Notes: generated by a model from the sequence alone, not told the origin. DNA of 28,862 nucleotides from Verrucomicrobiota bacterium (GCA_009908535.1 JAAAOD010000090.1:1-28862); one strand, 5' to 3'; positions 15,482 through 23,351 are shown, counted from the stretch's first letter. A program made the numbers and translations.

Positions 15482-16351
15482 ATGTCGCAACGCAAGGTGA
15501 GTCTTGAGCGGGAAAAGGCGCTGGTGTCCTTGCTGGACGATCCGTCCCCCGTGGTACAGGAAGGCCTTGCGACGGCCTTCGGCGAGCTTGGTCAGGCCGG
15601 GGAGGAGATTCTCCGCCGGGTCGAGCGGGAGGAGAAGGCCGGACTTGCGCGCCGGGCGAGCGAGCTGCTGGTATCCCTCGTCGGACCGGACCCGACGAAC
15701 ATGTTCCTGCATTTCATCCGCGGACTGCAGTACGAACTGGAAACCGGGCTGATCCTGATCAACCGGGTCATGTATCCGGAACTCGATCCCGTTCAGGTGA
15801 AAAAAGGACTGGACGAGATCGCCACGCGTTGCCGGCAACTGGGCGTCGCGCCGATGCGGTCGCGGGACCAGTGCCGCGTCCTCAACCGGGTGTTTTTTCA
15901 CGAATACGGGTTCCGGGGCAACACCGAGGATTTCGAGGATCCGCTCAACAGCTGCCTCGAGGCGGTTCTGCGCCGCCGCAAAGGCCTGCCCATCCTGCTT
16001 TCCGCGGTCTACATCCTCATCGGCGAGCGCGTGGGTCTGGACCTTGAACCCATCGGCCTTCCGGGGCGTTTCCTCGTCGGCAACTTCGAGGACCGCGAAC
16101 CCCTTTATCTCGATCCCTTCGAACGCGGCCGGTTCCGCACCGTGGCGGAGTTGCGGAACCTCCTCGCCCGTCACAACGTGGCCCCGGAATTCCATCACCT
16201 TGTGCCCGTTCCTGTCGGGGAAGTGCTTTGCCGGGTCTGCCGTAACCTTGTGCTTCACTTCGAGGCGCGGCGGCAACCCCGCTGGGCCAATAAATTCCGC
16301 ACCTTCGTGCGCGAATTCGAGGAGACGCACCGTCGTCACAGCGAGGCGTGA
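15482..16351 (+). CDS. SirB1-like transglutaminase-superfamily protein
   Basis: This 289-residue protein fits the SirB1/DUF9 family of transglutaminase-like proteins. The N-terminus (residues 1-65) is a helical region with repeat-like AFGELGQAGEEILRRVEREE, and the core shows the family block NRVFFHEYGFRGNTEDFEDP, then NSCLEAVLRRRKGLPILLSAVY and LDLEPIGLPGRFLVG. The family usually carries a Cys-His-Asp type site; here GLPILLSAVY replaces the cysteine-containing motif, and HHLVPVPVGEVLCR follows. Enzyme activity is therefore doubtful, as in many SirB1 homologues. Function is unknown. The ATG at 15482 directly precedes SQRKVSLE; the open frame further upstream overlaps the divergent rplU gene. 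It overlaps the aroE region by coupling (stop TGA at 16349). Confidence 0.86.
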   Translation: MSQRKVSLEREKALVSLLDDPSPVVQEGLATAFGELGQAGEEILRRVEREEKAGLARRASELLVSLVGPDPTNMFLHFIRGLQYELETGLILINRVMYPELDPVQVKKGLDEIATRCRQLGVAPMRSRDQCRVLNRVFFHEYGFRGNTEDFEDPLNSCLEAVLRRRKGLPILLSAVYILIGERVGLDLEPIGLPGRFLVGNFEDREPLYLDPFERGRFRTVAELRNLLARHNVAPEFHHLVPVPVGEVLCRVCRNLVLHFEARRQPRWANKFRTFVREFEETHRRHSEA

Positions 16352-16359
16352 GGGGCTGC

Positions 16360-17256
16360 ATGGGTGTACGCAGCTGGGAAGAGTTGAAAGAGGAGCCTCC
16401 GCGCGCGGCCGGCCTTGCGGTGCTCGGCGATCCCGTGAAGCACTCCCTCAGTCCGGCGATGCACAATGCCGCTCTCGCGGCGATGCGGGCCGCCGGGCAA
16501 TCGCTCGAGGGCTGGAAATACGAGGCGGTGCATGTCCCCGCGGAAGAGCTGCCCGAGGCCCTGCCCCTGTTGCACGGGCTCGGTTTCCGTGGCCTGAACC
16601 TGACCATTCCCCATAAGGTGCGGGTTCTGCCCCTGCTGGAGGAATTGGATGCCTCCGCCCGGGGGATGGGCGCAGCGAATACCCTGATCCGGACAGGCAG
16701 CGGCTACCGTGGAAGCAACACCGATGGCTACGGCATCCTCAAAGCGATGGAGGAAGCCTTCGGTGTGCGTCCCCGCGACCGGGACGTCTGGCTCTTCGGA
16801 GCGGGGGGCGCGGCCCGGGGCATCGCGGTTGCCTGCCTCGGGGACGGGGCGGATCGGCTGACCATCGTCAATCGCGGAGCGGAGCGGCTGGAAGAATTGA
16901 AGCGGCAGCTGCAACCGGTCGAAGGAGCGGGACGCCTCCGCTTTTTCCGCAGTGAGGAAGCCCCCGACGACTCCGGCGAAGGCGCCCTTTACATCAACGC
17001 GACTTCCCTTGGCTTGCGCGCAGACGATCCGCTTCCTTTTGATGACCGGCGCCTGCGGCCGGGCCTCTTCGTTTACGACACCACCTACGGTTGCCGGAAC
17101 CGGTTGCGGAAAGTAAGCGGGGAGCGGGGCATTCCCTACGCCGATGGCTTGCCCATGCTGGTCTGGCAGGGGGTGCGCAGCCTCGAGATCTGGACCGGGG
17201 CGAAGGTCCCGGCGGAGGTCATGCGTGCGGCGGCGGAAGGAGGGCGCGGCGTATGA
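16360..17256 (+). CDS. aroE: Shikimate dehydrogenase
   Basis: AroE reduces 3-dehydroshikimate to shikimate with NADPH in the cytoplasm. The 298-residue protein has VLGDPVKHSLSPAMHNAAL for shikimate binding, GLNLTIPHK with catalytic Lys86, GSNTDGYG with the catalytic Asp122, the NADP-binding GAGGAARGIA, and the late YINATSLGL and LVWQGVRSLEIWTG motifs. All key residues are present. I prefer the ATG at 16360, which has GAGGGG about 4 bases upstream; a GTG at 16348 overlapping the previous stop would add four residues. It is coupled by ATGA overlap to the prepilin peptidase gene. The window carries two shikimate genes (aroC and aroE), far apart. Confidence 0.97.
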   Translation: MGVRSWEELKEEPPRAAGLAVLGDPVKHSLSPAMHNAALAAMRAAGQSLEGWKYEAVHVPAEELPEALPLLHGLGFRGLNLTIPHKVRVLPLLEELDASARGMGAANTLIRTGSGYRGSNTDGYGILKAMEEAFGVRPRDRDVWLFGAGGAARGIAVACLGDGADRLTIVNRGAERLEELKRQLQPVEGAGRLRFFRSEEAPDDSGEGALYINATSLGLRADDPLPFDDRRLRPGLFVYDTTYGCRNRLRKVSGERGIPYADGLPMLVWQGVRSLEIWTGAKVPAEVMRAAAEGGRGV

Positions 17257-18110
17257 CGGAGGAACCGGTCTTCCTGCTCTGGTACGCGCGGGGCCTCGTC
17301 TTTCTTGTCGGCGCCTGCGTCGGCAGTTTTCTCAATGTAGTGATTTTGCGGATACCAGCGGGAAAGTCGGTGGTCCGGCCGCGCTCGCAGTGCCGCTGCG
17401 GAGCCCCCATCGCCTGGTACGACAACATCCCCGTCCTCAGCTGGTTCATTCTGCGCGGCCGCAGCCGCTGCTGCGGGGATCGGTTCAGTATCCGTTATCC
17501 GATGATCGAGCTGGGCACGGCCCTCGTCTTCGTCGGGCTCTGGGAACGGGCGGGCTGGCCGGTGGGCGGGGTCCTCATGGCTTTTGCGGCAGCGTTGATC
17601 GCGGCCTCTTTCATCGACCTCGACACGATGGAGATCCCCGACCGCTTCACGGTGGGGGGATTTCTTGCCGGGATCCTTGCCAGCGCCTTCCTCCCCGCCC
17701 TGCACGGGATCGAAAGCAGCGGGATTCTCCTGTTGGACGGCATGCGGGGCTTCCGCGAGGGGCTCCTCGGGGCCTTTGTCGGCTCGGGATTGATTCTCTG
17801 GATCGCCCTGACCGCGGAAACGGTCCTGCGCAGGGAGGCGATGGGCTTTGGCGACGTGAAGCTGATGGGGGCGATCGGGGCTTTCTGCGGCTGGCAGGGG
17901 GCGGTTTTCGCCTTATTCGGCGGGGCCGTTCTGGGCTGTATACTCCTCGTCGTGATTCTGCCGCTACAACGGTTCCGGAAAACGGAGGAGGGAACACGCG
18001 TTCCCTTCGGTCCGGCCCTTGCCGGCGGCGCGCTCCTTTACCTGCTCTGGGCGGAGCCGCACGTCCGGGCCTATTTCGATAACATCGCCGGGGTTCTCGA
18101 GGCGGGCTGA
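17253..18110 (+). CDS. Prepilin leader peptidase / N-methyltransferase (PilD/GspO type)
   Basis: This 285-residue inner-membrane aspartic protease cleaves and methylates type IV pilin-like precursors. It opens with a membrane span (GLVFLVGACVGSFLNVVILR), then the cytoplasmic loop PIAWYDNIPVLSWFILRGR, followed by further spans. The catalytic aspartates are visible: Asp122/Asp124 in FIDLDTMEIPD and Asp201 in MGFGDVKLMGAIG. The loop normally holds two CxxC pairs for zinc; here the spacing is CxC (C47, C49) and CC (C73, C74). The substrate pilins or pseudopilins are not in this window. ATGA overlap with aroE shows coupling; the M23 peptidase starts one base after the stop. Confidence 0.94.
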   Translation: MTEEPVFLLWYARGLVFLVGACVGSFLNVVILRIPAGKSVVRPRSQCRCGAPIAWYDNIPVLSWFILRGRSRCCGDRFSIRYPMIELGTALVFVGLWERAGWPVGGVLMAFAAALIAASFIDLDTMEIPDRFTVGGFLAGILASAFLPALHGIESSGILLLDGMRGFREGLLGAFVGSGLILWIALTAETVLRREAMGFGDVKLMGAIGAFCGWQGAVFALFGGAVLGCILLVVILPLQRFRKTEEGTRVPFGPALAGGALLYLLWAEPHVRAYFDNIAGVLEAG

Positions 18111-18111
18111 C

Positions 18112-19119
18112 ATGCGGGCGCTGCTGTCGTTGCTTTCCTTGATGGCGGCCACCGTCGAAGCGGCGAGTGAACCGGTCTGGCCGCTGCCCGGCAACGGCCC
18201 CTTCCCGGCGGAAGCGCTCGCGGAGCATGTCCAGCCGACGGCGGCGGGAACGACGGAATCCGCTCTCTTTGGTTGTGTACGCAACAACGGGCGGCGCTTT
18301 CACGAAGCCATCGATCTCGGCCCGCAGCTGGAGCGCAAGCGCGGCCGTGCCACCGATCTGGTCCGGGCGGTCCATGACGGCCGCGTGGTTCATGTGAACC
18401 GCCTCGCCGGAAACAGCAGCTACGGGAAATACCTCGTTCTCGAGCACGCTTCGCTGGTTCCGGCGGTCTACACCCTGTATTCCCATCTGGCGGTCATTGC
18501 GAAGGAGCTGGTCGAGGGGGACCGGGTCCGCGCGGGGCAGCGCCTCGGCATCATGGGCAACACGGCCGGCGGCTACCGCATTCCCCTCGCGCGCGCGCAT
18601 CTTCATTTTGAAGTGGGATTGCGGCTGAGCGACAACTTCCAGGATTGGTATGACCGGCAACGCTTCGGCTCGGAGAACCCTCACGGCAATTACAACGGCA
18701 TGAACCTCGTCGGCCTCGATCCGCTGTTGTACTTTGGAGCGTACCACCGCAACGAGGCGGAACAGCCGTTGCATGTGCTGGAAAGGTTCCCCGCGGCCGC
18801 GATTGTCCATGTGGCCGTTTCCCGCCGGCCCGATTTCCTGCGCCGCTATCCCTCTCTTGAACTGGACGGCTGCGCGGAAAGCACGCGCGCGGGCTGGGCT
18901 ATCCATTTCACCGCCTGGGGCCTTCCGGTGGCCTTCCGCGGGTTGACCGGGGAACAGCTGCGGGGCGTCCGTGGCAGGGGCGAAATCAGTGTTGTCGCCG
19001 TCGATGCCAATGAGGCCGGGAAGTATGCCTGCCGTGACCTCGTGGAAAGGACCGACGAGGGCCGCTGGCGCCTTGGGGACGGCGGGCGGCAGGTGATGGA
19101 GTTGCTCTTTCTGCCTTGA
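18112..19119 (+). CDS. M23-family (LytM-type) peptidase
   Basis: The 335-residue protein has a signal peptide (MRALLSLLSLMAATVEAAS), so it acts in the periplasm or outside. The M23 metallopeptidase core is complete: His64 and Asp68 in RFHEAIDLG, His125 in TLYSHLAV, and the HLHFEV motif (His163, His165). M23 enzymes usually cut peptide bonds in peptidoglycan; some are inactive activators, but all zinc ligands are present here. The C-terminal half (residues 180-335) is beta-rich and not recognised; it may bind cell wall or partners. The start is the ATG at 18112, one base after the prepilin peptidase stop, so it belongs to the same operon. Confidence 0.93.
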   Translation: MRALLSLLSLMAATVEAASEPVWPLPGNGPFPAEALAEHVQPTAAGTTESALFGCVRNNGRRFHEAIDLGPQLERKRGRATDLVRAVHDGRVVHVNRLAGNSSYGKYLVLEHASLVPAVYTLYSHLAVIAKELVEGDRVRAGQRLGIMGNTAGGYRIPLARAHLHFEVGLRLSDNFQDWYDRQRFGSENPHGNYNGMNLVGLDPLLYFGAYHRNEAEQPLHVLERFPAAAIVHVAVSRRPDFLRRYPSLELDGCAESTRAGWAIHFTAWGLPVAFRGLTGEQLRGVRGRGEISVVAVDANEAGKYACRDLVERTDEGRWRLGDGGRQVMELLFLP

Positions 19120-19130
19120 GGAGGGTGGAG

Positions 19131-19223
19131 GAAACGCGGCCGCGTTTCCCTCCGCCGGATCAGGTAGAAACGCGGCCGCGTTTCCCTCCGCCGGATCAGG
19201 TAGAAACGCGGCCGCGTTTCCCT
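19131..19223. repeat. 36-bp tandem repeat containing a 20-bp palindrome (about 2.6 copies)
   Basis: Two exact 36-bp units (19131-19166 and 19167-19202) are followed by a 21-bp partial third copy (19203-19223). Each unit contains the palindrome GAAACGCGGCCGCGTTTC with a NotI-type core, followed by the spacer CCTCCGCCGGATCAGGTA. The first copy can extend its stem further (GGTGGAG with CTCCGCC, with one bulge). It lies between the convergent M23 and MFS genes and ends 3 bases before the MFS stop codon. There is no T tract on either side, so it is not a standard terminator. It may act as a bidirectional RNA stem or be a REP-like element. Confidence 0.93.
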
Positions 19224-19226
19224 GCC

Positions 19227-20480
19227 TCAGGAATCGAGGTGGGCGCGGCGGGCGATGAGGGGCCGCAGCGGAAGAAAGGTAAGGGTGGAGATGGCGATGA
19301 GGACCATGGAGAGATAGGCGGCCGCGCTGGGATGGGAAATCTCCATGACGGCGTAGCCGAGGAAAGGCGCCGCCGTCATGCGCACTCCGGTAAGGAAGCC
19401 GTGCGCGCTCATGTAGCCGGCGACCTTTGCGGGCGGGGCGATCTTGGTCACATAAAGGTTCCACATGATGCCTCCGCCGCCGAAAGCGATGCCCATGAGG
19501 GCCGAGCCGGCCGCCATGAGCCAGAGGCTTTCGGTAAAGAAGAAACTCGCAATGCTGGCCATAAAGACGAGGTTCAGGCCGACGCGCACGGTCATGACGT
19601 TGACCCGGTCGAAAAGCCAGCCCCAGACCTTGGTGGAAAGAAGGCGGAAGCCGAGAACGGTGGAGACGAGGATGGCACTTGCCTCGGCGTTGCTTGCGTT
19701 GATGCCGAAGCGCGGATTGGCGAGGTATTCGACGCGGAGGGGGATCTGCATCAGGTTCCCCAGGCCCATCAGCATCCACGCGAAAAGGATCACCCCGAAG
19801 AGACGGTCTTCCCAGGCGAGAGCGAGGCTGCGGAAGGGATTGCGGGCGGAAAGCTCCGTGGCCGGTTCGGAGGGAAAGCGCGCGACCGCGAAGGCCCCGA
19901 TGACCGCCGCGACCAGAGCGACCCCGAAGACAAGCGGCCATGCCGCCTCCTCCCAGTCGAGCAGCTCCCCGCCGAGATAGCCGTAGACAACCCCGGCAAG
20001 ACTCCCGAGGAGAAAGGTTGTGGAAAGCCGCGCGCCCCGCTCGTGGCTCCGGTAATTACGGCTGTAGAGGTGCGTCAGCAGCGGAACACCGCCCGTTGCG
20101 CACAACTGTGCAAGGATGACCCCGACGACAAAGAGGCCGATGCCGGGGGCGACAATCATCATGGCCGTTCCCACGGAAATGCCCGCCCAGAGGACAGCGA
20201 GGATCGTGGCCACGGAACTGTGGAAACGACTCGCCACGGCGAGGGCGAGGGGGGAGAGCAGCAACCCGATCCCCTTCCCGACGGGAATGAACTGCTTCAG
20301 CGATTCATCGGCGGCGAAGACACGGATTGCAATCAGAAGGGCAAAGACATTCCAGCAGGTCTCGAGCAGTCCCTGGCTGGTTCCGCGTATGCGGTCCCAG
20401 CGATACGTCAGATCGGAACGCCCGGATGGACTCAGCCCGCCCGTTGTCGCTGGCGCGCAATCCTTCAGCTGCGGCTCCAC
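19227..20480 (-). CDS. Major facilitator superfamily transporter
   Basis: This 417-residue protein has about twelve hydrophobic segments, with a short loop after TM2/TM3 and a central charged loop near residue 200 (RFPSEPATELSARNPFRS), the usual 6+6 MFS layout. Segments such as CWNVFALLIAIRVFAADES and AGYMSAHGFLTGVRMTAAPFLGYAV are visible. It is a 12-TM inner-membrane carrier, but the substrate cannot be told from the sequence. The only upstream start is a GTG at 20480, inside the last 16 bases of nadA; a later in-frame start is possible, since the first membrane span begins about residue 37. It is the last gene of the rpoZ-to-nadA run. Confidence 0.85.
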   Translation of the reverse strand: MEPQLKDCAPATTGGLSPSGRSDLTYRWDRIRGTSQGLLETCWNVFALLIAIRVFAADESLKQFIPVGKGIGLLLSPLALAVASRFHSSVATILAVLWAGISVGTAMMIVAPGIGLFVVGVILAQLCATGGVPLLTHLYSRNYRSHERGARLSTTFLLGSLAGVVYGYLGGELLDWEEAAWPLVFGVALVAAVIGAFAVARFPSEPATELSARNPFRSLALAWEDRLFGVILFAWMLMGLGNLMQIPLRVEYLANPRFGINASNAEASAILVSTVLGFRLLSTKVWGWLFDRVNVMTVRVGLNLVFMASIASFFFTESLWLMAAGSALMGIAFGGGGIMWNLYVTKIAPPAKVAGYMSAHGFLTGVRMTAAPFLGYAVMEISHPSAAAYLSMVLIAISTLTFLPLRPLIARRAHLDS

Positions 20481-21451
20481 TCCAGCATCCGTTCAATGGG
20501 CACGGCCGCCCGCTGGCGCAGGGATTCCTCCATGTGAATTTCCGGGGCCCCGTTCCGCAGCGCGTCGCGGACCTTTTCGAGGGTGTTCATTTTCATGAAG
20601 CGGCACTCGTTGCAGGCACAGGTTTCCGTGGGCCCGGCGATGAAGGTCTTCTCCGGGATGTCCCGTTGCAGGCGGTGAATCATGCCGGTCTCGGTGGCGA
20701 CGATGATCCGTTGCGCTGCCGTTTCGCGGCAGAAGGCAATCATCTTCTCGGTGCTGCAGACCTCGTCGGCCAGATCGCGCACGGCTTCCGTACATTCCGG
20801 GTGGGCAACCACCGGCGCGTCCGGAAAATCCGCCCGGATCCGCTCGAGGGCCCGGGCCGTGAAGAGCACATGGGCATAGCAGCTCCCCGGCCAGAGGCGC
20901 ATGCGGCGGCCGCTCTGGCGGGCCACCCACGACCCCAGATTCTGGTCGGGGACAAAGAGAATCTCCCGGTCCGCGGGGATTTTTTCGATCATGCGAACCG
21001 CGTTGCCGCTGGTGCAGATCAGGTCACTGCGCGCTTTCACGGCCGCGGAACAGTTGATGTAGGCGACGGTGTAGAGGCCGGGATGCTGTTCCTGATAAGC
21101 CTGCAGCTTCTCCGCCGGGCAGGAGTCGGAAAGGGAACAACCAGCATTTTCATCCGGCAGGAGGACCGTTTTCCCCGGATTGATGATCTTTGCCGTCTCG
21201 GCCATGAAATGCACCCCGCAGAAGAGGATCACGTCGGCATCCGCCTCGGCGGCGGCGTAGGAGAGGCCAAGGGAATCGCCGAGGTAATCGGCAAGGCGCT
21301 GGATCGGCTCGATCTGGTAGTTGTGCGCAAGGATAATCGCGTTGCGCTTGTCCTTCAGTTCGAGAATTTCCTTCTGGAGCGCGCTCAGGGGTTCATCCTC
21401 GCGGCGTGGAGGAAATACCTTCGGTTCGATTGCGGGCAGTTCAACAGCCAT
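20465..21451 (-). CDS. nadA: Quinolinate synthase (4Fe-4S)
   Basis: NadA condenses iminoaspartate with dihydroxyacetone phosphate to make quinolinate for NAD synthesis in the cytoplasm. The 328-residue protein has LAHNYQIEPIQ near the N-terminus, CGVHFMAETAKIINPGKTVLLPD, and the cluster cysteines in AGCSLSDSC (Cys105), HPEC (Cys220) and TCACNECRFM (Cys278-283 region). The HPECTEAV and ATETGMIHRL blocks are also typical. It has no nadB or nadC neighbour here. It lies 18 bases after the TPR gene and overlaps the MFS transporter start by 16 bases. Confidence 0.96.
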   Translation of the reverse strand: MAVELPAIEPKVFPPRREDEPLSALQKEILELKDKRNAIILAHNYQIEPIQRLADYLGDSLGLSYAAAEADADVILFCGVHFMAETAKIINPGKTVLLPDENAGCSLSDSCPAEKLQAYQEQHPGLYTVAYINCSAAVKARSDLICTSGNAVRMIEKIPADREILFVPDQNLGSWVARQSGRRMRLWPGSCYAHVLFTARALERIRADFPDAPVVAHPECTEAVRDLADEVCSTEKMIAFCRETAAQRIIVATETGMIHRLQRDIPEKTFIAGPTETCACNECRFMKMNTLEKVRDALRNGAPEIHMEESLRQRAAVPIERMLEWSRS

Positions 21452-21469
21452 GGCGGTGTCGGAAACGAT

Positions 21470-21835
21470 TCAGGAAGCGGTTTTGAATTCGGCGATCAAG
21501 GCCCCGAACTCCGGTTGCCGGCGCACTTCTTCAAGGTCGGGATCCTCCATCATCCAGTCAAAATCCTCGTAGCCCCGTTCCAGTGCCTCGCGCAGGGAGA
21601 GGATCGCATCCTCGGGGCAGTTTTGCAAGGAGAGGCTGCAGGCAAGGTTGTAGTGACCGATGGGATTGTCCGGCTCGAGCTGGACGATTCTGCGGTCCAA
21701 CTCCAGTCCTTCCTGGATGCTTCCGCTGCGAGTGAGCAGGCCGGCGAGCATCTCCAGAAGGGGAACATCATTCGGTTGCCGGCGGAGAATGGCGCGGCAG
21801 AATTCGATCTCAAAGGAAAGGTCCTGGTGGCTCAT
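21470..21835 (-). CDS. Small TPR-repeat protein
   Basis: This 121-residue protein consists of helical tetratricopeptide-like repeats: LSFEIEFCRAILRRQPND, LLEMLAGLLTRSGSIQEGLE, RIVQLEPDNPIGHYNLACSLS, and PEDAILSLREALERGYEDF. The LEPDNPIGHYNLA block is a good TPR consensus. No signal peptide is visible, so it is cytoplasmic. TPR proteins usually bind other proteins; the partner is unknown. It lies between the Fur-like gene (12 bases) and nadA (18 bases), so it is probably co-transcribed with both. Confidence 0.85.
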   Translation of the reverse strand: MSHQDLSFEIEFCRAILRRQPNDVPLLEMLAGLLTRSGSIQEGLELDRRIVQLEPDNPIGHYNLACSLSLQNCPEDAILSLREALERGYEDFDWMMEDPDLEEVRRQPEFGALIAEFKTAS

Positions 21836-21847
21836 GGGGAAGGCGGA

Positions 21848-22336
21848 TCAGCTTTCTTCCGTTTTTTCAGTGCGGATGGGGCGGGCCTGTACCTGCAGGC
21901 GCTGGCTGATGGCCTCCAGGCCGACCTTCTCCGCGATCGAGCGCGCGTACCATTCGAGAAAAGGGGCGTCGATCTCGTAGATTTTGTCGGATTCGACATC
22001 CACCACCTGGGCTTGTTCGATGCGTTTTCCCCGGGTGGCAAGGTAGAATTTGTAATCGCGGCCGACATCGATTTCCCGGACGAGCTGGCTCTCCGTAAGG
22101 ATGGGGAGGGTCCGGTAAATGGTGGCCCGGGAGACGGAGCGGTCGATGGCGCGGGCCTGTTCGAGCAGCTCTTCCGCCGTGAAATGGTCCCCGTGCGCGA
22201 AGGCGGCATCGAAGATGGCGAGGCGCTGCGCCGTTACCCGCAGTCCTTTCTCGGCGAGAAAACTTTTAAAGGTTTCCCGCGCCTCCTCGACTGCCTGCTC
22301 GGGTGCGGCGGATGCTTGTTGATGGCGGTTTGGCAT
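21848..22336 (-). CDS. Fur-family transcriptional regulator without metal-binding cysteines
   Basis: This 162-residue protein has the Fur winged-helix N-terminal domain: KGLRVTAQRLAIFDAAFAHGDHFTAEELLEQ followed by RSVSRATIYRTLPILTESQLVRE, with the typical ATIYRTL recognition helix. The C-terminal dimer domain aligns in its general form (QVVDVESDKIYEID, then WYARSIAEKVGLEAISQRL), but the Fur HHDH motif and the CxxC zinc pair are missing; the protein has no cysteine and only His5, His48 and His51. It may therefore not respond to metal in the usual way. The start is the ATG at 22336; the longer open frame upstream overlaps a hypothetical gene. It is in the nrdR-nadA run. The target genes are unknown. 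Confidence 0.88.
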   Translation of the reverse strand: MPNRHQQASAAPEQAVEEARETFKSFLAEKGLRVTAQRLAIFDAAFAHGDHFTAEELLEQARAIDRSVSRATIYRTLPILTESQLVREIDVGRDYKFYLATRGKRIEQAQVVDVESDKIYEIDAPFLEWYARSIAEKVGLEAISQRLQVQARPIRTEKTEES

Positions 22337-22377
22337 GCCGCCTCCATTGCTGCCTTTTGAGACGGAACTCGCAAGTA

Positions 22378-22401
22378 GAAAACCCTTCTCTTCAGGAGAA
22401 G
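22378..22401 (-). terminator. Possible weak terminator hairpin over a stop codon
   Basis: On the minus strand CTTCTC and GAGAAG (22385-22401) pair as a 6-bp stem with loop CTGAA, which contains the stop codon of the hypothetical gene. It is followed by GGTTTTC. The stem is AT-leaning and the T run short, so it is at most a weak terminator upstream of the Fur-like gene. Confidence 0.3.
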
Positions 22402-22913
22402 TAAAAAAGGTGTACCGTGGAGGACCGGGTCGACCACCGCCTTGCGAGGACCTCGATGAAGGCGCGGGCTTCCGCACAGGCCCGTTCACGCGAGGCGGTG
22501 CGGTAGCGGGCATGGGGAAAAAGGGCGCGCCGCAGGCTCTGCACGACGAGAAAGACATGATCCGCCCCGGCGTGACGCTTCAATTGCTGGATGATTTCCT
22601 GGCGGGCGAACAGGGGGTCCCAGCGTTTTCCTGAATAATCAAGGCGGACGATGGCATGGGTCGAGGGCAGGGGCATCCCCGCTTTGCCGCGCAGGTTGTC
22701 CGCGAGCGCGGTAAAGGTGGCAAAGGCCTCGTTCGGATCCTTGATGGCCGGCATGGCCGCCTCGATGGAGGCCTGCAGCTGTTTCAGGAGAAAAGGGTCC
22801 CCGCCCGTCCAGTCCGGGAAGAGGGTAAGGAGATATTGCTGGCGGGCCCGGGACTCGCTCCAGGAACACCTACTTGCTTTGCTGGAGGCCGTCGATTTCG
22901 CGGGCAAGTTCAT
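22392..22913 (-). CDS. Hypothetical protein following nrdR, start uncertain
   Basis: The reading frame encodes about 173 residues from the ATG at 22913, of which roughly the first 14 overlap the 3' end of nrdR in another frame. I do not recognise it. The part after nrdR looks like a real protein: YLLTLFPDWTGGDPFLLKQL, helical stretches, then RLDYSGKRWDPLFARQE, GADHVFLVVQSLRRALFP and the ending RSSTVHLFYFS. It has no signal peptide or membrane span and is basic. No ATG, GTG or TTG with a ribosome-binding site occurs close to the nrdR stop, so it may depend on coupling, or begin at the ATG at about residue 64 of the open frame. Existence of the gene is likely; the start is not settled. Confidence 0.62.
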   Translation of the reverse strand: MNLPAKSTASSKASRCSWSESRARQQYLLTLFPDWTGGDPFLLKQLQASIEAAMPAIKDPNEAFATFTALADNLRGKAGMPLPSTHAIVRLDYSGKRWDPLFARQEIIQQLKRHAGADHVFLVVQSLRRALFPHARYRTASRERACAEARAFIEVLARRWSTRSSTVHLFYFS

Positions 22914-23325
22914 CAATGTCGCGGAAGTGTTTGTAAACGCTGGCAAAGCGGACGTAGGCGATCTGGTCGATTTCCTTCAGGTGCTTCATCACATGTTCAC
23001 CGATGACGCGGGCGGGAACTTCCGCATCGTGCTCCCCTTCGATTTCCGCAAGAATATCCGCGATGAGCATTTCGATTTGCTCACTGTCGACGGGACGTTT
23101 CTCCACTGCACGCTGCAATCCGCTCAGGATTTTGTTGCGGTCAAAGAGTTCCCGCCGTCCGTCGTTTTTGATGACGTACAGGTCCTCCCGGATGATCTCC
23201 TCGATAGTGGAAAACCGGTATTCGCAGTTCTGGCAGGAGCGCCGCCGCCGGATAGCGAATCCGTTGGAGGAAACGCGTGAATCGATGACGCGCGTGTCCT
23301 TGGTGCCGCATTTGGGACATTGCAT
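22870..23325 (-). CDS. nrdR: Transcriptional repressor NrdR
   Basis: NrdR binds NrdR boxes to repress ribonucleotide-reductase genes in response to ATP/dATP. The 151-residue protein starts MQCPKCGTKDTRVIDSRVS and has the four-Cys zinc ribbon (Cys3, Cys6, Cys31 in SCQNC, Cys34), followed by the ATP-cone (IIREDLYVIKNDGRRELFDR, then IADILAEIEGEHDAEVPARVIGEHVMKHLKEID). Size and motifs are complete. No nrd genes or clear NrdR boxes are in the window. It lies 26 bases after trmL in the minus-strand run. Confidence 0.98.
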   Translation of the reverse strand: MQCPKCGTKDTRVIDSRVSSNGFAIRRRRSCQNCEYRFSTIEEIIREDLYVIKNDGRRELFDRNKILSGLQRAVEKRPVDSEQIEMLIADILAEIEGEHDAEVPARVIGEHVMKHLKEIDQIAYVRFASVYKHFRDIDELAREIDGLQQSK

Positions 23326-23351
23326 GATGAAGAATGACAGCGAAGCCTACC

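Noticed and set aside
19131..19223. Possible CRISPR array
   Set aside because: The repeats are direct tandem copies with no variable spacers, only two and a half units, and no cas genes are present.
17647..19941. 764-codon open frame on the minus strand across prepilin peptidase, M23 and the repeat
   Set aside because: It crosses the non-coding tandem repeat, giving repeated GNAAAFLPDPAE units, and is opposite or out of frame with real genes.
20327..22360. 677-codon open frame on the plus strand opposite nadA, the TPR gene and the Fur-like gene
   Set aside because: Antisense to three supported genes, with no recognisable motif.
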